Source: Ureibacillus yapensis
Lineage (GTDB): Bacteria; Bacillota; Bacilli; Bacillales_A; Planococcaceae
DNA: 64,000 nt
Reading direction: 5' to 3'
Assembly (NCBI RefSeq): GCF_003515775.1
Contig: NZ_QWEI01000004.1
Span: 62,001 to 126,000, forward strand
Position 1 is the stretch's first letter. Every line of letters begins with the position of its first letter. This document shows, in pieces, positions 47,009 through 58,946 of this stretch. The notes below the pieces were generated by a model. It saw nothing but the letters and a program-made list of their open reading frames with translations. It was not told where the DNA came from and made no database searches. The translations under genes were made by a program, and so were the position numbers.

Positions 47009-48562
47009 ATGCCTAAACAACCTGTTGCATTAATTATTTTAGATGGCTTTGCATTGCGCAACGAGACGTTCGGTAATGCAGTGGCACAGAGCAAGAAACC
47101 AAATTTCGATCGCTATATGTCCGAATATCCTCATTCCACATTAATCGCAAGTGGCGAGGCAGTTGGGCTCCCGGACGGTCAAATGGGGAATTCGGAAGTG
47201 GGCCACTTGAACATTGGTGCAGGACGCATCGTTTACCAAAGTTTAACGCGAATCCATAAATCGATTCGAGATAATGATTTTTACAAAAACGAAAAGTTCC
47301 TGGCGGCAGTCGAGCACGCAAAAGAAAATAATTCTAAACTGCATTTGATGGGCTTGTTATCGGACGGCGGCGTTCATAGCCATTATGAGCACCTTTTTGC
47401 TTTGCTGAAACTGGCAAAGTCAAACGGCCTAGATGAAGTCTATGTCCATGCATTCCTGGATGGGCGCGATGTGGGCCCGACAACGGCAATTGGCTACATA
47501 GAAGAGACTGAAAAGCAGATGAAAGAAATCGGTGTTGGTAAATTCGCTTCCATTCATGGCCGCTATTATGCAATGGACCGCGACAAACGATGGGAACGAG
47601 TTCAGTTATCCTACAATGCGTTGGTGGATGGAATTGGGCAAACCGCAGCTTCTGCCAAAATCGGGGTTGAGTCTTCCTATAGTCGTGAAGTGACGGATGA
47701 GTTTGTTATTCCTTTCGTTATTACGGAAGAAGGGAAGCCGGTTGCCACAATCGATACGAACGATGCCGTGGTGTTCTTTAACTTCAGGCCGGACCGAGCA
47801 ATCCAGCTTTCAACCGCTTTTACAAATGATCAGTTTATCGGTTTCAAGCGTTCTGAAAAACATCCGAAAAACTTGAAATTTGTGAGCTTCACTCATTACA
47901 GCGAGGATGTAAATGCAGAAGTGGCGTTTGAAAATGTGGATTTGGTGAATACTGTCGGTGAAGTGATTTCCAGAAATGGATTAACGCAGCTTCGTATTGC
48001 CGAAACCGAGAAATACCCGCATGTTACTTTCTTTATGAGTGGCGGGCGCGAACAAAAATTCCCGGGTGAAGAACGGATCTTGATTGCTTCGCCTAAAGTC
48101 GCTACATATGATTTAAAACCTGAAATGAGTGCTTATGAAGTAACAGATTCTTTGGTTGCCGAAATTGAAGCAGACCGTTTTGATGCCATCATTTTAAACT
48201 TTGCCAACCCGGATATGGTCGGACATAGCGGCATGCTGGAGCCAACCATCAAGGCGATTGAAGCGGTGGATGAGTGTTTGGGAAGAGTGGTTGATGCCAT
48301 CCTGGAAAAAGGCGGAACGGCCATTATTACAGCGGATCACGGCAACTCGGATGAAGTAGTTACGCTGGAAGGGCAGCCCATGACAGCCCATACAACAAAT
48401 CCTGTTCCGGTGATTATCACCAAAAATGATATTTCAATGCATGACGGCGGAATTTTGGCGGATCTTGCGCCAACTATGCTAAAATTACTAAATATAAAGC
48501 AACCTCAGGAAATGACAGGAAAACCATTATTTGAAGATTTGAAATCATCCAGCTTGCTTTAA
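47009..48562 (+). CDS. gpmI: 2,3-bisphosphoglycerate-independent phosphoglycerate mutase GpmI
   Basis: 517 residues. The phospho-enzyme serine lies in [14 protein letters not shown] (about 58-71); metal-site motifs include [17 protein letters not shown] and ITADHGNSD. The N-terminal motif reads LDGFAL where DGFGL is usual, a minor change next to a metal ligand. It is a manganese enzyme sensitive to pH during sporulation in Bacillus. Confidence 0.96.
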   Translation: MPKQPVALIILDGFALRNETFGNAVAQSKKPNFDRYMSEYPHSTLIASGEAVGLPDGQMGNSEVGHLNIGAGRIVYQSLTRIHKSIRDNDFYKNEKFLAAVEHAKENNSKLHLMGLLSDGGVHSHYEHLFALLKLAKSNGLDEVYVHAFLDGRDVGPTTAIGYIEETEKQMKEIGVGKFASIHGRYYAMDRDKRWERVQLSYNALVDGIGQTAASAKIGVESSYSREVTDEFVIPFVITEEGKPVATIDTNDAVVFFNFRPDRAIQLSTAFTNDQFIGFKRSEKHPKNLKFVSFTHYSEDVNAEVAFENVDLVNTVGEVISRNGLTQLRIAETEKYPHVTFFMSGGREQKFPGEERILIASPKVATYDLKPEMSAYEVTDSLVAEIEADRFDAIILNFANPDMVGHSGMLEPTIKAIEAVDECLGRVVDAILEKGGTAIITADHGNSDEVVTLEGQPMTAHTTNPVPVIITKNDISMHDGGILADLAPTMLKLLNIKQPQEMTGKPLFEDLKSSSLL

Positions 48563-48609
48563 TCCTAAATCTGAATGATTTTAATAAAAATTAATCTGCA
48601 ACTAACATT

Positions 48610-50000
<1,391 letters not shown>

Positions 50001-50020
50001 ATGATCAACTAAGCGAATTA

Positions 50021-50071
50021 AAGCCTCTAATTTATAAAAGTCTCATCACTTTTATAGATTGGAGGTTTTTT
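50021..50071 (+). terminator. Terminator of the pgk-tpiA-gpmI-eno operon
   Basis: A long stem (CCTC-AAT-TATAAAAGT and complement) is followed by six T. Confidence 0.88.
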
Positions 50072-50178
50072 GTGCTGTTAAATGTTTCCTCATTTTAGCA
50101 AGTTTTGGTTTGTTCTCTTGTTCGCTCCTTTGAAATGTATGATAATGGAATTAGCCACAAAATATGAAAGGGCCGAAT

Positions 50179-50364
50179 ATGAATGATCATCAACTATCAC
50201 GTATTGCGACGGCTTTGGACTCAATCGCTGCAGAATTGAAGAGCAGCTATGATTTAAAGGAAAACTATCATCCTATTACGCCCCTTGTAAATGAAAGATT
50301 AAAAGAGATTGCCGGTGAAAACGAGCCATTCGAGCCGGCAATGGCAAGATTATTACTCCAATAA
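50179..50364 (+). CDS. Small uncharacterised protein
   Basis: A 61-residue soluble protein starting MNDHQLSRIATALDSIAAEL and ending EPAMARLLLQ, with a helical N-terminus and a proline-containing second half. AAAGGG lies six bases before the ATG at 50179. I do not recognise it. It lies 46 bases before the next gene and may be co-transcribed. Confidence 0.6.
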   Translation: MNDHQLSRIATALDSIAAELKSSYDLKENYHPITPLVNERLKEIAGENEPFEPAMARLLLQ

Positions 50365-50410
50365 GCCAAGTGATTTTTAGTAAGCATGCAACAGGAAGAG
50401 CGGAGGAACT

Positions 50411-50983
50411 ATGAAAAAATTTTTAATTACACTATCGGTACTTGTCGTCATTTTAGCCCTCGGTACAGGAATCTACTATCTAAGTCAATTTTTGAACCAG
50501 CCTACTGAAGAAGAAATCCAGTCAGCTCAGGAGGAAATTGACGAACAATTTAAAACGGCAGAAGCGAACATGCCGGAAGGAGAAAGACTTGATTTACAAG
50601 TTGAATTTCCCGACGACATGGAAGAGTCTCGAATGATCACGATTATTCACCAAATGTCCCATCAAAAAGTGAAAGCAAGCGACAAATGGGGACAATACCA
50701 AATCACCCAAGAACGTGTAAATCGTTTGCTTGAGGTTGCTAAAAGGAATCAACCAGCTTATAAACACGGCAATGTGTATGTGGATATTTTGGGGAAATGG
50801 TCGGAAGGCGATTTTTCTAAAGCAGATGAACACCATAATAAGGTTTGGGCTATTTTAGGTGGAAATGTGGGCCAAGCAACGGGATTACTATCACCTGTCG
50901 AGGAAAAGGCCTATATTGAAAAGCATTTTAAAAGTACGTCAACCGAAGAAATGAAAAAGAATGAGCAAGATGAGGGAGAATAG
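50411..50983 (+). CDS. DUF6241-like membrane-anchored protein
   Basis: A 190-residue protein with one N-terminal membrane anchor (about 5-25) and an outside domain containing MITIIHQMSHQKVKASDKWG (about 76-95) and HHNKVWAILGG. This pattern resembles DUF6241 proteins of Bacillales; I do not know a function. GGAGGAACT precedes the ATG. Confidence 0.65.
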   Translation: MKKFLITLSVLVVILALGTGIYYLSQFLNQPTEEEIQSAQEEIDEQFKTAEANMPEGERLDLQVEFPDDMEESRMITIIHQMSHQKVKASDKWGQYQITQERVNRLLEVAKRNQPAYKHGNVYVDILGKWSEGDFSKADEHHNKVWAILGGNVGQATGLLSPVEEKAYIEKHFKSTSTEEMKKNEQDEGE

Positions 50984-51035
50984 TATTCCCAAATCAATTT
51001 TCTAAATAAGCCTAATTGGTTCTTACAATCTCTTA

Positions 51036-51069
51036 AACTGGGTTCTAAATCTTAGAATCCGGTTTTTTG
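51036..51069 (+). terminator. Terminator of the DUF6241 gene
   Basis: AACTGGGTTCTAA pairs with TTAGAATCCGGTT and T follows. Confidence 0.8.
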
Positions 51070-51074
51070 CATAA

Positions 51075-51106
51075 GAAAAGCTATCCCCACGTGGAATGAG
51101 GATAGC
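51075..51106 (-). terminator. Terminator of the alkaline phosphatase gene
   Basis: GCTATCC/GGATAGC is followed on the minus strand by TTTTC, 14 bases past the stop. Confidence 0.75.
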
Positions 51107-51120
51107 GAGTGAAGCGTAAA

Positions 51121-52773
51121 TTATTTTGCGAATTTCACCATTTCTTCAGAGACGAAGAATTTTTTATCATTATAAACGGCTACTGAGTTAAATTCGCGAG
51201 TATTTGGGTTATTGCCTGCTACTTCAACTGTCACGATATTTTTGTTTTCAGGAATTTTAACTACACGCTTGTTTTTAGTTGCAACAAATACTGGGTTGTT
51301 TTCATCCGTTTTATCGATTGTTGTTGTATAGCCTGCTTCTTTGAATGCAGCTTCTGCATCAACAAAGATATCGTCAGTTAATTCGCCTAAATCAAAGCCC
51401 ATTGCTTTTGCCATTGTATGAGCAAGATCCGTGTTTTCCACCAATCCAGTTGGCTTTGCAGGTCCGTAAGAATATAGGAATACATCTTCACCAGTGTGGC
51501 CACCTGTTGTAAATCCGATATTAGCGCGGTTAGCAAGCAATTGAGAAAGTGTTGAGCCTAATTTTTTGCTATTTTTTAATGCATCTAATTCTTCAGCAGT
51601 CAGATCTTTTAAACCATAAGCTGCCGCCACTTCTTTAATGTTGGATTTGTCTTCGTTAAGCAAGCTTAAAGCACCTTCAACTGTCATTGTCGCTTTTTTT
51701 AATGGGTCAATGTAAGCTGAAACTGGTGTTTCGTCGTAATTAGAGTCTGTGTTTTTGTTTCCGATTGAAATACCGCTGTTGCCATGGTCAGTTACAGCGA
51801 TAACCAATGTCTCTCCATCTTTTTCAGCAAATTCCAATGCTTCCGCTACTGCATCATCAAATGCAAGGAAATCAGAAATCATACCGATTGGATCATTAGC
51901 GTGTGCTGCCCAGTCAATTTTACTTCCTTCAACTGCCAAGAAGAAACCGTCTTTATCTTCACTTAAAGTGTCGATCGCTTTTTCTGTCATTTCAGCTAGG
52001 GAAGGTTGTTCCGGTTTTGTTTCTTTACGATCAAACTCATAAGCCAATGCACTTGGTGCAAAGCTGCCCCATAGTTTATCGGAGTCTGATTTCAATAGCT
52101 CATCACGAGTTGTCACATAATCATAATCTTTCTCTTCAAGAACAGTCAGAAGGTTTTCGCCATCTTTACGCGTTTTGTGTAAAGAATCAGATCCGCCGCC
52201 AAGGACAACATCGATATTTTGGAAGACTTGTTGTTCTCCGATATCGTTATAGTTTGAACGGCTTGGTGCATGAGCAGAGAAACCGGCTGGTGTCGCGTGC
52301 TGGATTTCGGAAGTGGAAATAATACCTGTTGCGCGGCCTGTTTGTTTAGCGCCTTCCAATACATTTGCTACAGGTTTAAAGTGGTCTTCTTCTGCTACCG
52401 GCTCAACACCTGGAGTCGTTACAACGGATGGCAGCACACCAACATAACCACTGTTCGATTTATTGCCTGTTCCCAAAGCTGTACCAGCTGGGCCGGAGTC
52501 AGTAATCGCCGATTCCGCGGAATATGTGCGAACTCCTCCAGTTACAATGTTATCCAATGCCAAGCTGTCGCCTTTATACCAGCGAGCAAGTGTACTCACC
52601 GTACTGCTGCTTCCGTCCATTACTAGCATAATGACATTTTTTGCTTCACCATTTTTGTTGTTTGGTGCTTTTTCTTTTGCATTCGCATCAGACATTGTTG
52701 CAAATCCGATTGATGATAGAGCAAGTGTTCCGACTAAAGCTGCCGAAAGCCATTTCTTTTGAATTGTTGGCAT
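51121..52773 (-). CDS. Secreted alkaline phosphatase
   Basis: A 550-residue exported phosphomonoesterase. The signal peptide ends near residue 32 (SDANA-KEK). Metal and catalytic motifs: VMDGSSS, the nucleophile region ITDSGPAGTALGTG (family usually DSAASATA), EGSKIDWAAHA, AVTDHGNSG and TTGGHTGED. The last 60 residues form an extra domain with EFNSVAVYNDKKFFVSEEM, like copper-amine-oxidase N domains seen on other secreted Firmicute enzymes. It is expected to release phosphate outside the cell. PHO-like boxes upstream are weak. Confidence 0.87.
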   Translation of the reverse strand: MPTIQKKWLSAALVGTLALSSIGFATMSDANAKEKAPNNKNGEAKNVIMLVMDGSSSTVSTLARWYKGDSLALDNIVTGGVRTYSAESAITDSGPAGTALGTGNKSNSGYVGVLPSVVTTPGVEPVAEEDHFKPVANVLEGAKQTGRATGIISTSEIQHATPAGFSAHAPSRSNYNDIGEQQVFQNIDVVLGGGSDSLHKTRKDGENLLTVLEEKDYDYVTTRDELLKSDSDKLWGSFAPSALAYEFDRKETKPEQPSLAEMTEKAIDTLSEDKDGFFLAVEGSKIDWAAHANDPIGMISDFLAFDDAVAEALEFAEKDGETLVIAVTDHGNSGISIGNKNTDSNYDETPVSAYIDPLKKATMTVEGALSLLNEDKSNIKEVAAAYGLKDLTAEELDALKNSKKLGSTLSQLLANRANIGFTTGGHTGEDVFLYSYGPAKPTGLVENTDLAHTMAKAMGFDLGELTDDIFVDAEAAFKEAGYTTTIDKTDENNPVFVATKNKRVVKIPENKNIVTVEVAGNNPNTREFNSVAVYNDKKFFVSEEMVKFAK

Positions 52774-53027
52774 GATCCATCCTCCTAAATTGTTTACTTA
52801 CAAGTACCATACTAATAGCCGAATCTTTAGAAATAGTTTCAAGAATGTAAATTTATATTAAGACAGTCTAAATATTATATTAATTGCTATTATTTTGATG
52901 AAAACTAGGGAAAAGAAAAAGTTGAATTTTAATATATTTCGTCTAAAATGATAAAAATCTAGGATGCAAAAAATCGGGAAATAGGTTTATGATGGTTATA
53001 GCCAGTGCAAACAGAAGGAGGAATATT

Positions 53028-53957
53028 GTGCTCAAAATTTATGGAATCATGGCGTTTACAATGTTTTTATGGGGCATCAATCTTGCTCTTTTAAAACTTT
53101 TGGTACTGGATATTCCGCCGATCGTCATGCAGGGAACAAGAATTTTTGTAGCGGGCATCTCATTATTTCTCATTCTATTAATCATGAAAAAGAAAATAAT
53201 CTATAAAGAAATGCCTTGGAAGCTTGTTTTATTAGCGACTTTGCTGGGTGTCATCGGGCATCACTCCCTCTTGGCTGCCGGGCTGCAACAAACAACAGCC
53301 ATTAAATCTTCCCTTATATTAGGCTTGGCACCTTTAATTACGGCAATCATTGCAGTTGCCACAAGATCAACCTCGCTAACCAAATTAAGATTCTTTGGAT
53401 TTGTCATAGGGTTTATTGGAATTTCCGTAGCGGTAGTAGAGGATGCCTCGGCTATAAGCGGTTTTGGATTGGGCGATGGTTTAGTGTTAGGGTCAATTAT
53501 CGTTCAAGCATTCAGCTTTTTTGTCATTCGGCAGATTACGTTAACAATCCCGCCGCTTGTGCTTACAGCGTATTTGCTGACAATCGGCTCGTTTATCATG
53601 CTGCTTTACAGCTTAGTAGTTATGCCAGAATCATTTGCAGCGTTTACAACACTTCAACCTATTATGTGGGGCATATTTTTATTTTCGTCTATTCTCGCGA
53701 CCGCAGTTGGGCATAGTTTATATAATTCGATGATCAAGAAAATAGGCACTGCAGAGACAGCGATTTTCACGAATTTAAGTACCATCTTCGCATTAATCGG
53801 AGCCGTCGTGATTTTAGGTGAACCGCTGCATGCATCACAAATCTTTGGCTGTTTATTGATTATTGTAGGGGTATTGATTGGAACAGGCGGAATTGAAGAA
53901 TGGATTCGGGCGAGAAAGCTAAAAAACCAGCCCCAAGAACAATATGAAGGAAGTTAA
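53028..53957 (+). CDS. EamA/DMT-family transporter
   Basis: A 309-residue membrane protein with ten predicted helices in two EamA halves (about 5-135 and 147-285). The substrate cannot be told; the family exports amino acids, nucleosides and other metabolites. The GTG at 53028 has AAGGAGG seven bases upstream; an ATG 39 bases earlier has no site. Confidence 0.85.
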   Translation: MLKIYGIMAFTMFLWGINLALLKLLVLDIPPIVMQGTRIFVAGISLFLILLIMKKKIIYKEMPWKLVLLATLLGVIGHHSLLAAGLQQTTAIKSSLILGLAPLITAIIAVATRSTSLTKLRFFGFVIGFIGISVAVVEDASAISGFGLGDGLVLGSIIVQAFSFFVIRQITLTIPPLVLTAYLLTIGSFIMLLYSLVVMPESFAAFTTLQPIMWGIFLFSSILATAVGHSLYNSMIKKIGTAETAIFTNLSTIFALIGAVVILGEPLHASQIFGCLLIIVGVLIGTGGIEEWIRARKLKNQPQEQYEGS

Positions 53958-54176
53958 AGAGGTATCCTATTTTTAGGCAGTAAAAATAGCGTTGAAAATC
54001 AAATTCTGCTCGATTATTGTATCTTCAACCTATTTTTGCTATACTGTAGCTTGTTGGCAAACAGGAAAGTTGTTCTAACTTTCTTATTTGCATAAGCGCA
54101 ACAAGGCTTATCACCTCAAAAAGCTTGGCGATAAGTCAAGTTTTCTAATGAAGTTTCTATATCAGGAGGTGGAGTT

Positions 54177-54404
54177 ATGCACACATTGTTATTAACATTA
54201 TTGATCATCGTAAGCGTTGCCTTAATCGTGCTGGTCTTACTGCAATCTAGTAAAAGTACTGGTTTGTCAGGTGCCATCTCGGGTGGAGCTGAGCAGCTTT
54301 TCGGTAAGCAAAAAGCAAGAGGAATGGAATTGGTTCTACATAGATTAACAATCGTACTTGCTGTTTTGTTCTTTATTTTAACTTTGGCCATCGTGAAAAT
54401 TTAA
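54177..54404 (+). CDS. secG: Preprotein translocase subunit SecG
   Basis: 75 residues, two membrane helices (about 3-22 and 52-74) joined by the conserved loop [29 protein letters not shown] precedes the ATG. The 120-base leader can form two hairpins (54063-54083 and about 54105-54138). It heads the secG-esterase-rnr-smpB-ssrA region. Confidence 0.93.
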   Translation: MHTLLLTLLIIVSVALIVLVLLQSSKSTGLSGAISGGAEQLFGKQKARGMELVLHRLTIVLAVLFFILTLAIVKI

Positions 54405-54420
54405 CTAAAACATTGAATCC

Positions 54421-54450
54421 AACGCCTAACCGAAGCATGGTTAGGCGTTT
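54421..54450 (+). terminator. Terminator of secG
   Basis: AACGCCTAACC pairs with GGTTAGGCGTT and TTTC follows. Confidence 0.85.
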
Positions 54451-54508
54451 TCATTTATAATAGGGGAGAAAATTATGTATATAAATGAATAAGTTGGAGG
54501 AATTCTCA

Positions 54509-55258
54509 ATGCGCAATGCACAGTTGAAACCGTTTTTCTTCGAAGCAGGAAAGCGTGCGGTTTTATTATTACATGGATTTACCGGCAGCTCTTCCGATGT
54601 TCGCATGCTTGGCCGGTTTCTTGAAAAAAGGGGCTATACCTGTCTTGCTCCACACTACAAAGGCCATGGCGTTGCCCCAGAAGAGCTGATTACAACAGGA
54701 CCGGACGAATGGTGGGCGGATGTTGTGGAAGCATACAATACATTGCAGGAGAAAGGCTATGAAGAAATTGCCGCCGTTGGGTTATCGTTGGGCGGCGTAT
54801 TTTCATTAAAGCTTGGTTTAAACAAGCCTGTAAAAGGAATTGTAACTATGTGTTCCCCCATGACCATGCGCACGACGGACAAAATGTTCCAGGGCGTGCT
54901 AAAGTATGCAAAAGATTATAAGCGATTTGAAGGTAAAGGTGAACAGGAAATTGAACAAGAAGTAGAGGCGATTCGTGCAAAAGGAATGCCTTCCTTGCCC
55001 GAGCTGCAGCAGCTCGTTCAGGATGTTCGCAGCGAGCTGGATTTGATTTATGCACCGTTATTGGTGGTACAGGCAAAAAATGATGAAATTATTGACCCTC
55101 AATCCGCTCATATTATTTATGAGAATAGTGAATCCTTAAATAAACACATCAAATGGTTCGAAGAGTCGGGGCATGTGATTACATTGGATAAAGAAAAACA
55201 GCAATTACATGAAACGGTTTATGAATTTTTGGAATCCCTCGAGTGGGAACAAGAATGA
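54509..55258 (+). CDS. Carboxylesterase (YvaK/Est30-like)
   Basis: A 249-residue alpha/beta hydrolase with [13 protein letters not shown], nucleophile Ser in GLSLGGVFS, acid in KNDEIIDP and base in ESGHVITLD. It matches the monoacylglycerol-lipase-like esterases (Est30, YvaK) found between secG and rnr in Bacillales. The ATG at 54509 follows TTGGAGG. Confidence 0.9.
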   Translation: MRNAQLKPFFFEAGKRAVLLLHGFTGSSSDVRMLGRFLEKRGYTCLAPHYKGHGVAPEELITTGPDEWWADVVEAYNTLQEKGYEEIAAVGLSLGGVFSLKLGLNKPVKGIVTMCSPMTMRTTDKMFQGVLKYAKDYKRFEGKGEQEIEQEVEAIRAKGMPSLPELQQLVQDVRSELDLIYAPLLVVQAKNDEIIDPQSAHIIYENSESLNKHIKWFEESGHVITLDKEKQQLHETVYEFLESLEWEQE

Positions 55259-55304
55259 TCAAACTTAAACAGCATGCTTAGTATTGCAAAAAGGAGGGAA
55301 AATC

Positions 55305-57680
55305 ATGACCCAAAAAAATGAATTACAAGAACGAATACTGGATTTATTGAAGCAAGATGATTATAAACCGATGAAGGTCGATGAAATTGAAGAAGTCCTT
55401 GGGCTGGAAGAGGCGGAAGAGTTCAAGCAATTGATCAAAACACTTGTCCGTATGGAAGATGAAGGGTATGTCGTGCGCTCCCGTTCCAACCGCTATGGAC
55501 TGCCGGAACGAATGAACCTGTTAAGAGGGAAATTTATCGGCCATGCCAAAGGGTTTGGCTTTGTAACGCCGGAAGAGGCAGGGATGGATGATATTTTTAT
55601 CCCGCCTCACGAAGTAAACGGTGCATTAAATGGCGATATTGTACTCATTCGCGTGTTGAAGGAAACATCGGGTGACCGCCGGGAAGGTACGGTCATCAAG
55701 GTAATTGAACGCAGCCAGACGACTTTTGTGGGTACATATCAAGCAAATAGAGGGTTTGGCTTTGTTGTCACGGATGATAAAAAATTAAACATGGATATTT
55801 TCGTGACGAAAGAAGATTCCCTTGGCGCGGTGGATGGACATAAAGTCGTGGTTGAAGTCACAAATTGGCCGGATGAAATCAAATCCGCAACCGGCATAAT
55901 CACAAAAATCCTGGGGCATAAAAATGATCCTGGTGTCGATATTTTATCGATCATCTATAAACACGGCATTCCGCCGGAGTTCCCGCAAGCAGTGGTGGAC
56001 GCTGCAGGGGAAGTGCCGGATGAAATCACGGAAGCTGATTTGGTTGGCCGCCGCGATTTACGCGACCAAACGATCGTAACGATTGACGGCGCCGATGCGA
56101 AGGACTTGGACGATGCCGTGACCGTGACAAAAAATGAAGACGGTACGTATAAGCTAGGCGTTCATATTGCTGATGTGAGTTATTATGTGAGAGAAGGTTC
56201 ATTGATTGACCAAGAAGCTTATGACCGAGCAACGAGCGTTTATTTAACGGACCGCGTAATTCCGATGATTCCGCATCGTTTATCCAACGGCATTTGTTCC
56301 TTGAACCCACAAGTGGACCGTTTGACATTATCATGCGAGATGTTGATTGACCAAAATGGACGCGTGGTGGAGCATGAAATTTTCCAAAGTGTAATCAAAA
56401 CAACGGAGCGTATGACGTATACGGATGTTTATAAAATTTTGGAAGAAGATGATGAAGAACTGCTTCATCGCTACGAAAAGCTTGTGCCGATGTTTAATCA
56501 TATGGCGGAATTAGCGGAAATTCTAAGAAATAAACGTATGGAGCGCGGTGCCATCGACTTTGACTTTAAAGAGTCGAAAGTGTTGGTGGATGAAGATGGC
56601 TGGCCAACGGATATCGTCATTCGCGAACGTACGGTTTCCGAGCGCTTGATTGAAGAATTTATGTTAGCTGCCAACGAAACGGTTGCCGAGCATTTCCACT
56701 GGATGAATGTTCCGTTCATTTACCGTATCCACGAAGATCCAAAACCGGAGAAATTGCAACGATTCTTTGAATTTGTGACAAACTTCGGCTTGGTGGTAAA
56801 AGGATCGGGGAATTCGGTGCATCCAAAGGCAATGCAGGAAATTATTAAAGCGATTGAAGGAATGCCGGAAGAACCGGTCATTTCGACAATGTTGCTTCGT
56901 TCCATGCAACAGGCGAAATATTATCCGGAATCCATTGGCCACTTTGGGTTATCAACGGATTTCTACACACATTTCACTTCTCCGATCAGACGTTATCCGG
57001 ACTTGATTGTACACCGCTTGATCCGCACGTATTTGATTCAAGGGGATGTGTCGAAGGAAACGACGTTCAAATGGGCGCAAATCATGGATGAAATCGCGGA
57101 CCATACATCGGAACGCGAACGCCGCGCGGTCGATGCAGAACGTGATACGGATGCGTTGAAAAAAGCGCAATACATGTCCGATAAAATTGGCGAAGAATTC
57201 GTTGGGATGGTGTCATCCATTACGAATTTCGGTATTTTCGTCGAGCTACCAAACACGATTGAAGGGCTTGTGCATATTACCAACATGACGGACGATTATT
57301 ATAATTTTGATGAACGTCAAATGATCATGATCGGTCAGCGTACAAATCGTCAATTCCGTATAGGCGATGAGGTGAAGGTTCGCGTCGCAAATGTTATTAT
57401 AGAAGAGTCCTCCATTGATTTTGAAATCGTCGATATGGTGAAATCATTTGGCGGAACGCGTAAAGCAGCGCCAAAAGTCATCCATGCCGGTCGAGCAGGC
57501 AAAGAGGGCCGCCGAGTAAAAGAAGGCGATGACAAAGGAAAAGGCCGACGCGGCGGAAGAGATCGGAATGGTTCTTCTAGTGAATCGGGTCGATCTGGCG
57601 GCCGCAAAGTAAAACAAAAGCAGAAGTTTTACGAAGGCGTAGCCAAAAAATCGAAGAAGAAAAAACCAAAACGAAAATAA
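55305..57680 (+). CDS. rnr: Ribonuclease R
   Basis: A 3'-5' exoribonuclease of 791 residues that degrades structured RNA and works with SmpB-tmRNA in clearing stalled messages. N-terminal winged helix, two cold-shock domains (about 65-230), the RNB core (about 255-580) with catalytic aspartates in [12 protein letters not shown], an S1 domain ([17 protein letters not shown]) and a Lys/Arg/Gly-rich tail. AAGGAGGG precedes the ATG. Confidence 0.96.
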   Translation: MTQKNELQERILDLLKQDDYKPMKVDEIEEVLGLEEAEEFKQLIKTLVRMEDEGYVVRSRSNRYGLPERMNLLRGKFIGHAKGFGFVTPEEAGMDDIFIPPHEVNGALNGDIVLIRVLKETSGDRREGTVIKVIERSQTTFVGTYQANRGFGFVVTDDKKLNMDIFVTKEDSLGAVDGHKVVVEVTNWPDEIKSATGIITKILGHKNDPGVDILSIIYKHGIPPEFPQAVVDAAGEVPDEITEADLVGRRDLRDQTIVTIDGADAKDLDDAVTVTKNEDGTYKLGVHIADVSYYVREGSLIDQEAYDRATSVYLTDRVIPMIPHRLSNGICSLNPQVDRLTLSCEMLIDQNGRVVEHEIFQSVIKTTERMTYTDVYKILEEDDEELLHRYEKLVPMFNHMAELAEILRNKRMERGAIDFDFKESKVLVDEDGWPTDIVIRERTVSERLIEEFMLAANETVAEHFHWMNVPFIYRIHEDPKPEKLQRFFEFVTNFGLVVKGSGNSVHPKAMQEIIKAIEGMPEEPVISTMLLRSMQQAKYYPESIGHFGLSTDFYTHFTSPIRRYPDLIVHRLIRTYLIQGDVSKETTFKWAQIMDEIADHTSERERRAVDAERDTDALKKAQYMSDKIGEEFVGMVSSITNFGIFVELPNTIEGLVHITNMTDDYYNFDERQMIMIGQRTNRQFRIGDEVKVRVANVIIEESSIDFEIVDMVKSFGGTRKAAPKVIHAGRAGKEGRRVKEGDDKGKGRRGGRDRNGSSSESGRSGGRKVKQKQKFYEGVAKKSKKKKPKRK

Positions 57681-57687
57681 AAGGTTT

Positions 57688-57727
57688 AACCCAAGTGCGT
57701 TGAAAAGCGCACTTGGGGTGTTGTTTT
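57688..57727 (+). terminator. Terminator between rnr and smpB
   Basis: CCAAGTGCG pairs with CGCACTTGG, followed by a T-rich tail interrupted by G. Confidence 0.7.
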
Positions 57728-57784
57728 TGATTCCAACCTCTCTATGAATGAGTTTGGAATGTGAAAGATTGTGAGGTGTCGCTC

Positions 57785-58252
57785 TTGGCAAAGGGAACAG
57801 GAAAAGTATTAGCGCAAAACAAAAAAGCAAACCATGACTACTTTATTGAAGAAACGATCGAAGCGGGCATGGTGTTGCAAGGAACAGAAATCAAATCGAT
57901 CCGGGCAGGTAAGGTCCAGCTGAAGGATTCGTTCGTTCAAATTCGGAATGGTCAAGCATGGATTTCCAATATGCATATCAGTCCATATGACCAAGGAAAT
58001 CGTTTTAACCATGATCCATTGCGCGTTCGAAAATTATTGCTGCATAAAAAGCAAATCAGTGAATTATTAGGTCGCACGAAGCAAGAAGGGTACACGATTG
58101 TCCCTTTAAAAATGTACATTAAAGACGGATATGCTAAGCTTTTAATCGGCGTGGGTAAAGGGAAGAAGAACTACGACAAGCGTGATGATTTGAAGAAGAA
58201 GGAAGCAAAACGTGAGATGGAACGTGCTTTCAAAGCGAAGAATCAGTATTAA
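57785..58252 (+). CDS. smpB: tmRNA-binding protein SmpB
   Basis: 155 residues. It carries [21 protein letters not shown] near the N-terminus in the usual form, the SmpB signature in the middle ([21 protein letters not shown]) and a basic C-terminal tail that fills the mRNA channel. The TTG at 57785 has GTGAGGTG upstream and gives the normal MAKGTGKV start. Confidence 0.95.
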   Translation: MAKGTGKVLAQNKKANHDYFIEETIEAGMVLQGTEIKSIRAGKVQLKDSFVQIRNGQAWISNMHISPYDQGNRFNHDPLRVRKLLLHKKQISELLGRTKQEGYTIVPLKMYIKDGYAKLLIGVGKGKKNYDKRDDLKKKEAKREMERAFKAKNQY

Positions 58253-58297
58253 GATTTAATTTGGTGAATTCCGGATATAGAGGCAGAATCAGATATC

Positions 58298-58326
58298 TTG
58301 CGAATTGACCAAGATTGTCTTATAAT
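58298..58326 (+). promoter_or_regulatory. Promoter of ssrA
   Basis: TTGCGA (58298-58303), 17 bases, TATAAT (58321-58326). The precursor leader holds GAAAGGC/GCCTTTTC and ATGTGT-aaaa-ACACAT hairpins. Confidence 0.65.
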
Positions 58327-58410
58327 AAGAGTACAAAGTTGCCAGTAGTGAAAGGCACAAGCTTCAACGCCTTTTCCCCGTATGTGTAAAAACACATCTC
58401 TCTAATATAG

Positions 58411-58763
58411 GGGGACGTTACGGATTCGACAGGGATGGTTCAAGCTTGAGCTGCGCGTCGGAGGTCTCGGCTTCGTCATCAACGGAAGTTATATAATAAC
58501 TGGCAAACAACAAAATTTAGCATACGCAGCGTAAGCTCGTAAGCGCTCTACCTATCCATCGCCCATGTGGATAACGTAGGGCCCAACTTTAGTGGGATAC
58601 GGTCGGTGGTGCCGCTTGAGTCACCGTCAAGAGATTTCCAAGCTAGCGTGCAGGACGCCTGTTTGTCGGCATAATGCCACGCGAATCGTAAGTAGGCAAA
58701 CTACACGCGTAGACGCTTAAGTATTGGAGTTTCTGGACGCGGGTTCGACTCCCGCCGTCTCCA
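58411..58763 (+). ncRNA. ssrA: Transfer-messenger RNA
   Basis: 353 bases from GGGGACGTTACGG to CGTCTCCA. The acceptor stem GGGGACG/CGTCTCC and the T arm CGGGTTCGACTCCCG are complete. The tag frame (58502-58534) reads GKQQNLAYAA then TAA, to which the charged Ala is added. CCA is not encoded after the discriminator A (sequence continues TAA). An integrative element starts directly downstream. Confidence 0.96.
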
Positions 58764-58808
58764 TAATTGAATTTATCGTTAGAGATAGCGTTAAATCAAC
58801 GTTTATAG

Positions 58809-58867
58809 AAGTTAGGGTATCTAGATGAAGGTGTTAAACTTTCAAAAAGACTCCCTAACTTTTTTCG
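58809..58867 (+). terminator. Terminator downstream of ssrA
   Basis: AAGTTAGGG pairs with CCCTAACTT across a loop of about 35 bases and six T follow. Confidence 0.65.
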
Positions 58868-58946
58868 TTTTTAGGATATTACATTTATATAATGAATTTC
58901 GTTTATAAACCTTCTAATTCAGATGATGAATGGGAGGTTTTTTTAT

